In this document: piece by piece, positions 1 to 5,877 of the stretch
How the letters are laid out: every line of letters starts with the position of its first letter
Numbering within the stretch: the first letter of the stretch is position 1
DNA from: CAMYLR01 sp039588915
Lineage (GTDB): Bacteria > Gemmatimonadota > Gemmatimonadetes > JACCXV01 > JAHWKZ01
Length of the DNA: 6,451 nucleotides
Reading direction: 5' to 3'
Assembly: GCA_039588915.1 (NCBI GenBank)
Contig: JBDGYV010000082.1
Location: forward strand, 1-6,451
Made by a program: the position numbers and the translations under genes
Notes under the pieces: generated by a model
What the model saw: only the letters and a program-made list of their open reading frames with translations
Told to the model about the DNA's origin: nothing
Database searches by the model: none

Positions 1-478
1 CTAGACCGAGCGCGACTGGAACGACTCCGAGATAGAAGCCCAGCAATCCCAACCTCCAGAACCAGCCGGCGGTCGCCTGAGGCGTCGGCGTCGCGACCTC
101 GATCTCCGCATCAAACGTCACCCCAGTGCTCGATACGAGGACGACCTCGTGCGCCTCTCCCTCAACCCATGGGTAGGGGATTTCGATCGTCGCTCGTCGC
201 AACCGACCGATCGTCGCATCGGGCTGGATATCGAACGCCCAGATCGCGTCGTCGATCATCAGTTGACTTACCGTCACCGGATCAACCCCACCGTTAACGA
301 GGTTGAGCCGGATGAGCCCGGCTTGCGGCAACTCGATCCGCTGGATCGTCAACTCCTCGATCGGCGGCGTGGCACGTTCCAGGCCCACGTTTCGGCCCAA
401 GAGAAAGGCCAGCAAACCGACCAGCAGCACGATCACCACCGAGCCAGCGATGAAACCTGCGCTACGCGTCCGTGACAT
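1..478 (-). CDS. N-terminal part of a predicted ZIP-like metal permease (3' end outside window)
   Basis: This is an open frame of 159 codons from ATG at 476-478 that leaves the left edge without a stop. Residues 8-28 form a hydrophobic membrane segment. Residues 29-138 form a soluble, strand-rich segment, probably extracytoplasmic, containing PYPWVEGEAHEV (101-112). A second membrane segment begins near 139 (GWFWRLGLLGFYLGVVPVALG). From memory, this leader followed by a 'GVVPVALGL' helix resembles proteins annotated as ZIP-family metal transporters encoded next to multicopper oxidases. The diagnostic ZIP helices with the HNxxEG motif lie outside the window, so the family call is inference. 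The start lies inside the end of the oxidase gene (17-base overlap), which suggests co-transcription and translational coupling. The two products may act on the same metal at the cell surface. Alternatively it is an unrelated membrane protein with a beta-sandwich ectodomain. Confidence 0.6.
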   Translation of the reverse strand, partial: MSRTRSAGFIAGSVVIVLLVGLLAFLLGRNVGLERATPPIEELTIQRIELPQAGLIRLNLVNGGVDPVTVSQLMIDDAIWAFDIQPDATIGRLRRATIEIPYPWVEGEAHEVVLVSSTGVTFDAEIEVATPTPQATAGWFWRLGLLGFYLGVVPVALGL

Positions 479-1490
479 CGAACAACCCCATCCAGCCAAG
501 CTCAGCGAACTCGCTCTGATGCGCGTGAAACATGAAGCGGCCCGGATGTCTGAATTCGAACTCGAGCACGTGGCGCTCGCCCTGACAGAACATCACCGTA
601 TCGGTGAAATCATCAGGCTCGAGTGTGGTTCCCGTTCGGTACACATGAAAGAAGTTGGCGTGCAGATGGAGCGAGTTGATCAAGTCGAACTCGAGCAGGT
701 TCACGACGTACAGCCGGACCCGCTCGCCGACCACGGCTGGTAACGGATGGCGCATGTAGTGAAAGGCTACCGTGTTGACAGCGTAGAACTCGTTCTCGGC
801 GTCGAAGTTGGTATCGAAGCCGTTCATCACCATCACGTACTCCCGGGCCGGTTCGCGACCAGCAGCCGGATCCACGATGAAAGCTCCATAGAGCCCCTTG
901 TGGATGTGACGCTTCAGCGGTGTCGTGTGACAATGGTACAGATGGAGCCCGAAAGGCTCGGCATCGAACTCATAGACGAACTGTTGGCCCGGTTCAACGA
1001 TCTCGAACACGCCATCCATGTCGGCGGGATGGAAGCCGTGGAAATGGATCGTGTGCGGGTGGCTCCCACCGTTCCGGAAACGCACCCGAACTCGGTCGCC
1101 CTCGGTGCACCGGATCGTCGGGCCCGGAACGCGGCCGTTGTACGTCCACGCCGGATACCACACCCCCGGTGCGACCTCGATCTCTCTGTCGATCGCCACG
1201 AAATCGTACTCGCGAAGGGTCTGGCCGCTGGGCAGTGCAGACACGCGCCCCCCGTCGAACTCGGTGGCAAATGCGGTCGGGTCAAAGCCGTCCGGCTGGA
1301 TATCCTTGAACGGTCCGGTGCCACCAGCGCCGTGCAAATCGGGCACCTCGGCCCGCGGCTCCAGACGCTGACCGGCCTTGGTCAACGCGGTGCCGCCAAG
1401 CGCAGCAGCCCCGGCGAGCGCACTGCCCTTGAGCAGCGTTCGTCGGCTGAGTCCCGGTTGGCCTTTCTTTGTGTCGTCTTGATCGATCAT
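462..1490 (-). CDS. Tat-exported two-domain multicopper oxidase (type C, laccase/ferroxidase-like)
   Basis: This 342-residue protein is predicted to oxidise a metal ion or organic substrate and reduce O2 to water outside the cytoplasm. A twin-arginine signal is visible: S15-R-R-T-L-L20 followed by an Ala/Gly/Leu-rich stretch to about residue 40. Cupredoxin domain 1 (about 90-208) carries H146, H149-F-H151, H186-C187-H188 and H195. Domain 2 (about 215-340) carries H275-L-H277 and H322-A-H324. All eight trinuclear-cluster histidines are therefore present (149, 151, 186, 188, 275, 277, 322, 324). The type 1 set H146/C187/H195 occurs only in domain 1, which is the type C arrangement, the group thought to be related to NirK nitrite reductases. 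The axial position falls on L200 instead of Met. Substrate cannot be read from sequence; the metal-transporter context favours Fe(II), Mn(II) or Cu(I). The start at 1490 places the Tat motif correctly, although the Shine-Dalgarno is weak and the leader appears very short. Confidence 0.93.
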   Translation of the reverse strand: MIDQDDTKKGQPGLSRRTLLKGSALAGAAALGGTALTKAGQRLEPRAEVPDLHGAGGTGPFKDIQPDGFDPTAFATEFDGGRVSALPSGQTLREYDFVAIDREIEVAPGVWYPAWTYNGRVPGPTIRCTEGDRVRVRFRNGGSHPHTIHFHGFHPADMDGVFEIVEPGQQFVYEFDAEPFGLHLYHCHTTPLKRHIHKGLYGAFIVDPAAGREPAREYVMVMNGFDTNFDAENEFYAVNTVAFHYMRHPLPAVVGERVRLYVVNLLEFDLINSLHLHANFFHVYRTGTTLEPDDFTDTVMFCQGERHVLEFEFRHPGRFMFHAHQSEFAELGWMGLFDVTDA

Positions 1491-1508
1491 GAAATTAGCC
1501 TACGCTAA
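1490..1508. promoter_or_regulatory. Candidate DtxR/IdeR/MntR-type metalloregulator operator
   Basis: The plus strand at these positions matches the known DtxR/IdeR consensus TTAGGTTAGCCTAACCTAA at 14 of 19 positions by direct comparison. The match includes the unbroken core TTAGCCTA (1495-1502) and the terminal CTAA (1505-1508). The site also contains a 5-base inverted repeat, TTAGC/GCTAA with a 4-base spacer. It overlaps the inferred transcription start and -10 end of the oxidase promoter and touches the start codon, where bound repressor would block transcription. No regulator gene is visible in the window. Confidence 0.45.
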
Positions 1509-1537
1509 ATATTGCCCTGGACGTTGCGCCGCGTCAA
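1508..1537 (-). promoter_or_regulatory. Putative sigma70-like promoter of the multicopper oxidase gene
   Basis: Read on the minus strand, TTGACG (1537-1532, five of six matches to TTGACA) is followed after 18 bases by AATATT (1513-1508, four of six matches to TATAAT). Transcription would begin near 1501, leaving a leader of only about 10 bases before ATG 1490. The promoter sits in the 79-base gap after the O-antigen-ligase-like gene, so the oxidase and permease genes can probably be transcribed separately from the upstream genes. The spacing and -10 are imperfect. Confidence 0.4.
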
Positions 1538-1569
1538 CCCATTGTCCTCTTGATTCAGCGCTCGGCGTT

Positions 1570-3009
1570 TTACCCTATTGGATCGAGCGGCGAGACCCCA
1601 CTTGTCGGAGGCCACTCGGACGGGCGCGATCTCGTCATGCCGTGCTGCGCCATCCAAGGCTGACCTGAGCGAGCGTCGTGGACCGACCCCACTCCGGCCT
1701 CCCGCTCCGGGTCGCGCAACACCACGTAACCCAGAACAAGGAAACCGACAAACTTGGCGTCGGGGAAGATCGTGGTCGCAGCCATCACGCCATTTACAAC
1801 GATGAAAACGAGGTATGCCGCTAGAAAAGCGTGAGCCGGATTCCGAACTCGAATTACCCAGCGCAGGGCGCGGACGATGCTGCCGAAGAGAACCCCAATA
1901 AACAAGACGAAGCCGACGGCTCCAGTGCCAAGCAAGACCTCCATGTAGAGGGAATGCGCGTCTCCGACACCCCAAGCCACCAGGTCTGGCATCTGACCCG
2001 CCCGTTCCGGCGACATAAAGCTGTGATAACCGTACCCCACCATCGGGCGTTCGACGACAAAGGTCCACAAGTACTGCCACAACTCGGTCCTACCGCTCAG
2101 CTTTCGGGCTCCCTCACCAAGCACTTCCCCGCGTCCCATCAAGATGACCTGCCAAGGCGTTGAAATCGCTCCGGTTTGGATAAGAAACAAGGCCAACAGC
2201 CCGATTGCGCCAACGGACAGTAGCATGGCGATCAACCTCAACGGAGACGAGCGAACGCATGCGAAAAATACGAGCGCAACCATGGCTGCCCCGAATGCGG
2301 TTCGCGACCTCGTTAATACGAGCAGCACACACCCTATGACCGCAACCACTATGAACAGCCGGCGCCCGGCGATCCTCATCCTCGACAAGCAAAACGCTCC
2401 CAAGACGAGCCGGGCTAGATTCATCCCTTGATGGTTTGGGTGTTGAGTGCCGGAGAACCGGTATTGCGCTGAGAAGGGTTGAAAACTCCCGTGCGCCAAC
2501 TCGGCCGCCATACCGATCAACGCGTATGCAAGCGACGTCAGAGTAATGAAGAGAATGACGTCGCGAAGCGAGAATTCCCGAAGAACTGCGACGACCGCGA
2601 TTGTAACCATGCCCAGTACGACTAGCCGCCGAAAGGCGAGCGGGACGTCCGCTGTCCAGAGAAGGCTAAGAGCAGCCCAAGAAAGGAAACCCACCGCAAG
2701 CCAAGGGAGAAGACCGTTCAGCCGAAGCTGGTATCGGGGCCGCCTGGCGACAATCACCACTATCCCCAACAAACCCAGCAAGAGGAAGCCAACTCGACGC
2801 CGTGGTGAACCTTCGGCAATAGCCTCGGCCGCCGTGCCGAAGCTAGTAAAAGACCGCTGGAAAGAATCGGCGGTATAACCCAGATGATGGTTGATTACAA
2901 AGATGAGCGTCCCGATCAGGATGATCATAAACCATGGGACCGCTTGTTTCTCGATCGCCACCGGCTCAGGCAACAAAGGACTCCCATGAGGTCTGCTTGG
3001 CTCTAGCAT
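1570..3009 (-). CDS. O-antigen ligase / Wzy-like polysaccharide membrane protein
   Basis: This 479-residue polytopic protein has about ten or more hydrophobic segments between residues 26 and 432 and a polar, Pro/Ser-rich C-terminal tail of about 45 residues. Motifs typical of the O-antigen ligase/Wzy_C superfamily are visible in order: RFSGTQHPNHQG (184-195), LTRSRTAFG (232-240) with conserved Arg, GRTELW (306-311), RPMVGYGY (321-328) and DAHSLYMEVLLGTGAVG (350-366) with a His in the place expected for the family's periplasmic catalytic His. Members transfer or polymerise undecaprenyl-linked glycans at the outer face of the inner membrane; whether this one ligates or polymerises cannot be told. 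The ATG start lies 7 bases after the CDF stop, suggesting translational coupling. Met28 is an alternative start. The gene looks less GC-rich than its neighbours and has no evident functional link to metal transport, so it may be an insertion into the cluster. Confidence 0.85.
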   Translation of the reverse strand: MLEPSRPHGSPLLPEPVAIEKQAVPWFMIILIGTLIFVINHHLGYTADSFQRSFTSFGTAAEAIAEGSPRRRVGFLLLGLLGIVVIVARRPRYQLRLNGLLPWLAVGFLSWAALSLLWTADVPLAFRRLVVLGMVTIAVVAVLREFSLRDVILFITLTSLAYALIGMAAELAHGSFQPFSAQYRFSGTQHPNHQGMNLARLVLGAFCLSRMRIAGRRLFIVVAVIGCVLLVLTRSRTAFGAAMVALVFFACVRSSPLRLIAMLLSVGAIGLLALFLIQTGAISTPWQVILMGRGEVLGEGARKLSGRTELWQYLWTFVVERPMVGYGYHSFMSPERAGQMPDLVAWGVGDAHSLYMEVLLGTGAVGFVLFIGVLFGSIVRALRWVIRVRNPAHAFLAAYLVFIVVNGVMAATTIFPDAKFVGFLVLGYVVLRDPEREAGVGSVHDARSGQPWMAQHGMTRSRPSEWPPTSGVSPLDPIG

Positions 3010-3016
3010 CAGTGCT

Positions 3017-4426
3017 CTACGCTACGTCCTCATTTTGCGAGTTCCGCTCAATCGAAAGACGGTTGCTTAGCCGATCGAGATCCGCGCCAATCTGACCTTC
3101 AGAATGGCAAGCTTTGGCGGCGCGAATCCGCTCGTGGAGTAACTGCAAAGAGGGGGCCGGTGGAGTCGCGGCGTCAAGCGATGCGGCCATCGTCGTATCT
3201 TGCGGCGTGGCCGCCACGACGTAGTAGCGATAGGCGTGCCCATCCTCAAGCTGGAGCGCGAGCCGAACTGCCTCGCCGGGGTCAACTTCCACTCCCGTTA
3301 GGTCTTGAACGATACGATCAAGCATCCGTCGGCGCTCCCGAACGCGACTGATCGGCAAGTCACTATCATCGAAATGCCAACCAGCGCTCTTGAGTCGTCC
3401 CACGACGCGCAACCTCTCTGCCCGCGCCTGGGCACGTGTAGCCAGGGCCCTCCAAACTCCAGCAAGCTCTGGGCGGTCGGTTTGTAGGATCGCGAGTCGC
3501 GCATAGATCTCGCTGACCAGTGACTCGTTTCCAGTCAGCGTCTCGACGATAAGCGTGGAGTCAAGCACCGGATCCACGTGTACGAAAGCGCGGTCGATCG
3601 CCGTATGTTCCTCTATCGCCTTGCGCACCATGCCTCCAACATCGTGGGATTGGCGGGTCCGCAGCTCCTGATCGACTTCGATATGCAGTTCGACATGGAT
3701 GCGATGACCGACATAGTGCCCGCGCACGTCGTGAACACCCTTCACACCGCTGACACCGAGCGCCGACCGACGCACATGCTCGAGCAGTTCCGGCGTGGGG
3801 CTCTTACCCATCAAGTAGTCGATGTTTTGACGACCAAACCGGTATCCGCCGACGACGATCCACGCACCGACGACGATCCCGGCCAAGGGGTCGATAGGCG
3901 CCCAACCAAGCGCTGAGCCAGCGACCCCAACCAGGGCCGCGAATGACGTCCCTATGTCGTTCTCGCACTCAACGGCGTTGGCGAGGATGGCCGGGCTGTC
4001 CAATGCCTCCCCGCGCCGACGGAGGTACTTCGCCAGCAACAGATTGCCGACCATGGAGACGAGCAGCGCGCCGAGGGCCCAGAGTGGCACTCGGATCTGA
4101 GTTGCTCCGGCAATCAAGCGCTCGACCGCGGCTCGTCCGACTGAGAATCCGAGAATCCCAGTAAAGATCGCCACTCCGAGCGCAGCAAGTGGTTCAGCCC
4201 TCTGGTGGCCAAAGGGATGGTCTTCGTCGGGTCCCCGACGGGCGACCGCGACCGAGTACGAGATACCGATCGACGCAGCCACATCGACCAGTGAGTTGAG
4301 GGCGTCGGAGATCAAGGCGATCGACCCGCTCGCCAGTCCGGCGGCCCCTTTGACAAGGAAAAGGAGCGAATTACCGGCGATCGCCACCCGGGTAGCTGCA
4401 CGTGCCTGCTGATCGGGGCTTTTCAC
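3017..4426 (-). CDS. Cation diffusion facilitator, Mn/Fe-type site, with ferritin-like C-terminal extension
   Basis: This is a 469-residue metal/proton antiporter of the CDF family, probably exporting a divalent cation from the cytoplasm. Six membrane segments span about 11-196, with the family motif DHPFGHQRAE at 69-78 after TM2. The transport site reads N44-xxx-D48 in TM2 and E153-xxx-D157 in TM5, with no His. Family knowledge associates Asn/Asp-rich sites with Mn(II), while His/Asp sites go with Zn(II), so Mn or Fe(II) is inferred. The cytoplasmic dimerisation domain covers about 208-288. Residues 290-469 are extra, since CDFs usually end near 300. They form predicted helices with EIYARLA (306-312), a W325...L328-A-x(6)-A336-x-x-L339 pattern and ALQLEDGHAYRYY (390-402), reminiscent of rubrerythrin-like domains with lost ligands. 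The start is GTG at 4424-4426; the GTGA overlap with the preceding CDF's stop supports this start and indicates coupled translation. Confidence 0.9.
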   Translation of the reverse strand: MKSPDQQARAATRVAIAGNSLLFLVKGAAGLASGSIALISDALNSLVDVAASIGISYSVAVARRGPDEDHPFGHQRAEPLAALGVAIFTGILGFSVGRAAVERLIAGATQIRVPLWALGALLVSMVGNLLLAKYLRRRGEALDSPAILANAVECENDIGTSFAALVGVAGSALGWAPIDPLAGIVVGAWIVVGGYRFGRQNIDYLMGKSPTPELLEHVRRSALGVSGVKGVHDVRGHYVGHRIHVELHIEVDQELRTRQSHDVGGMVRKAIEEHTAIDRAFVHVDPVLDSTLIVETLTGNESLVSEIYARLAILQTDRPELAGVWRALATRAQARAERLRVVGRLKSAGWHFDDSDLPISRVRERRRMLDRIVQDLTGVEVDPGEAVRLALQLEDGHAYRYYVVAATPQDTTMAASLDAATPPAPSLQLLHERIRAAKACHSEGQIGADLDRLSNRLSIERNSQNEDVA

Positions 4427-5373
4427 TCGAGTGTAGGCACCGGATGCGTCATCGGTTCCGCATGATCAGGTGGGCTCTCCGGTTCGAGTTGGATTGTCGT
4501 ATGCGAGATATCGAATCGTTCGCGGAGCATACGGTTCAGGTGCGCGAGCACCATCTCGCGATCAACGCCATGCGCGCAGACCACATGCGCTGAAAGCGCC
4601 GGATACCCAGAAGTAATCGTCCATACGTGGAGGTCATGAACACCATTCACGCCGTCGAGCGATCGCAGCGCGGACAGCAGTGCCTCCACGTCGAGGTCCC
4701 GAGGAACACCCTCGAGGAGAATGTGAACCGCCTCTCGCACGAGGCGCCAAGAGGAAAAGAGGATGAGCCCGCCGATGACCAGGCTTACCAGCGGATCGGC
4801 GCGCACCCATCCAGTGGCCCAGATGATCAATCCGGCCAAGACGACTCCCACCGAGCCCAACAGATCTCCAACAACGTGCAGCAGAGCACCATGCAGGTTG
4901 AGGCTTCGCTCGCGATCGCCCACCCCATGTAGGATCCCTAAGGCAACACCGTTCACGACCAGCCCACCGACTGCGATCAGCATCATCGTGCCGGCTGCCA
5001 CTGACGTTGGAGCGCGAAAACGTTGGATGGCTTCGATCCCGATCCACGCTACCACCACCCAGAGGGCAAGACCGTTGATGAGCGCGGCCAGTATCTCTGC
5101 CCGAGCGAAGGCGTACGTGTGTCGCATAGTGGGTGGCTGGCGTGAGATCCACATCGCTGCGAGTGCCAAGCCCACAGCGGCCACGTCGACGAGCATATGG
5201 CCAGCGTCGGCCAGGAGCGCCAGGCTCCCGGTCCAAAGCCCGCCAACGACCTCCGCCACCATGTACGTCGCCGTGAGGACCAGCACCAGCTTCAGTCGGC
5301 GGCGCTCGCTGGCGCGGTCCGGCGACACGCCACTGCGGCCATGACGTGGGTGCTGGGCTCGAGTGTGGTCCAA
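4423..5373 (-). CDS. Cation diffusion facilitator, Zn/Cd/Co type (ZitB/CzcD-like)
   Basis: This 316-residue CDF antiporter is predicted to export Zn(II), and possibly Cd(II) or Co(II), from the cytoplasm using the proton gradient. The canonical four-ligand site is complete: H59-xxx-D63 within LLADAGHMLVD in TM2 and H166-xxx-D170 in TM5. Six membrane segments lie between about 27 and 210. The cytoplasmic C-terminal domain (about 215-300) has the family signature GVHDLHVWTITSG (244-256) and HTTIQLEPE (291-299). The N-terminal leader is His-rich (H3, H8, H11), as is common in this subfamily. The chosen start is TTG at 5371-5373; an in-frame TAG at 5404-5406 limits upstream extension, GTG at 5326-5328 (codon 16) is an alternative, and no clear Shine-Dalgarno precedes either. 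It is the first gene of the minus-strand block, and its stop overlaps the next CDF's start. Confidence 0.92.
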   Translation of the reverse strand: MDHTRAQHPRHGRSGVSPDRASERRRLKLVLVLTATYMVAEVVGGLWTGSLALLADAGHMLVDVAAVGLALAAMWISRQPPTMRHTYAFARAEILAALINGLALWVVVAWIGIEAIQRFRAPTSVAAGTMMLIAVGGLVVNGVALGILHGVGDRERSLNLHGALLHVVGDLLGSVGVVLAGLIIWATGWVRADPLVSLVIGGLILFSSWRLVREAVHILLEGVPRDLDVEALLSALRSLDGVNGVHDLHVWTITSGYPALSAHVVCAHGVDREMVLAHLNRMLRERFDISHTTIQLEPESPPDHAEPMTHPVPTLE

Positions 5374-5474
5374 GGTTGGGTAGCCCCAGGTGGGCGGTGT
5401 GACCTAGAGGATCATGTCTTCGCGAGTCTCGTCATTGCGAGTCCACGGACGGCGATCGAAGCCACCGGTTTCAA

Positions 5475-5503
5475 AAGATATCGTCTGAAACTCGATCTCA
5501 CAA
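5475..5503 (-). promoter_or_regulatory. Weak candidate promoter for the two-CDF operon
   Basis: On the minus strand, TTGTGA (5503-5498) and TATCTT (5480-5475) are separated by 17 bases, and each matches the sigma70 consensus at four of six positions. Transcription would start near 5468, giving a leader of about 95 bases before TTG 5373. The match is modest and could be chance in a 500-base gap. Confidence 0.22.
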
Positions 5504-5553
5504 CCGTTCCCAGTGCCGGATCCCGTTGGGATACCCGGATTTGCACTCTGCGA

Positions 5554-5577
5554 CCGAGGCTGCAAAACCCGCCTCGG
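5554..5577. repeat. Inverted repeat, 7-base arms, 10-base loop
   Basis: CCGAGGC (5554-5560) and GCCTCGG (5571-5577) are perfect complements around the loop TGCAAAACCC. No T-tract follows on either strand, so it is not a standard intrinsic terminator. It may be a leader hairpin or a chance palindrome. Confidence 0.35.
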
Positions 5578-5748
5578 ATGGGCCGCCTCTCGCGACGTGG
5601 ATGAAACCAAACCGCCTGATCGCGCAGCTCTGTTGGTTCGATTTAGGAAGCAGGGTTCCCTCCTAGCGGAGCCGCGTTTCCGCCCCAACCCCGCGTCTAC
5701 GACCACGAATCTCCCCCCAATCCCAGACCGATAACCCGCGGAGCGGCA

Positions 5749-5770
5749 TCGGGCTAGCCGGTTAGCCCGA
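5749..5770. repeat. Inverted repeat, 8-base arms, 6-base loop
   Basis: TCGGGCTA (5749-5756) and TAGCCCGA (5763-5770) are perfect complements around GCCGGT. It lies about 108 bases upstream of the lipoprotein start. No T-run follows on either strand, which argues against a rho-independent terminator. It could be an operator or a leader hairpin for the plus-strand gene; its position in the divergent gap favours a regulatory role, but this is inference. Confidence 0.4.
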
Positions 5771-5865
5771 AACGGTCGAAACCCGCCTCAGGGACCGCAC
5801 TCATGGTGGTACAAACGCTGCGGCTGCCAACCCCCACTCGCAAGCGACCCCAAATCGAGACAGCC

Positions 5866-5871
5866 AGGGAG
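5866..5871 (+). promoter_or_regulatory. Ribosome binding site of the lipoprotein gene
   Basis: AGGGAG lies six bases before ATG 5878 and supports this start over the in-frame ATG at 5902. Confidence 0.55.
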
Positions 5872-5877
5872 CCCAGC

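Larger units (their letters stand above)
5374..5877. other. Divergent intergenic region, no convincing gene
   Basis: This 504-base gap separates the start of the minus-strand metal cluster from the plus-strand lipoprotein gene, so it should hold both promoters. Short open frames occur on both strands (5404-5706 minus, 5513-5734 plus), but their translations are Arg/Pro/Ser-rich, lack recognisable motifs, and overlap each other. I recognise no tRNA, and no Mn (yybP-ykoY), NiCo (czcD), cobalamin or cyclic-di-GMP riboswitch core. The two clearest structures are the inverted repeats at 5554-5577 and 5749-5770. Confidence 0.6.

Noticed and set aside
303..743. Plus-strand open frame of 146 codons spanning the permease/oxidase overlap
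   Set aside because: It overlaps two better-supported minus-strand genes and shows no motif or convincing ribosome binding site.
462..1490. Reading the oxidase as a copper nitrite reductase (NirK)
   Set aside because: The position of the NirK catalytic Asp is H149, and all eight trinuclear-cluster histidines of a true multicopper oxidase are present, including H188, H277 and both H322 and H324.
747..1508. Long plus-strand open frame of 253 codons opposite the multicopper oxidase
   Set aside because: It is antisense to a gene whose copper ligands are all intact, its translation has no recognisable domain, and long antisense frames are common in GC-rich DNA.
1491..1569. Intrinsic terminator after the O-antigen-ligase-like gene
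   Set aside because: There is no stable GC hairpin followed by a T-run on the minus strand, so read-through into the oxidase gene remains possible.
5422..5443. Direct repeat GCGAGTC (5422-5428 and 5437-5443) with the small palindrome CGAGTCTCG
   Set aside because: The repeats are only seven bases, spaced 15 bases apart, and do not match a metalloregulator box I know; chance is likely in GC-rich DNA.
5404..5706. Minus-strand open frame of 100 codons upstream of the first CDF
   Set aside because: Its translation is Arg/Ser/Pro-rich with no motif, it overlaps a plus-strand frame of equal quality, and it covers the place where the CDF promoter is expected.
5374..5877. Metal-sensing riboswitch or tRNA in the divergent gap
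   Set aside because: I looked for the conserved cores of Mn, NiCo, cobalamin and cyclic-di-GMP riboswitches and for tRNA arms. The GGTTCGA at 5635-5641 resembles a T-loop but has no acceptor stem or anticodon arm around it.
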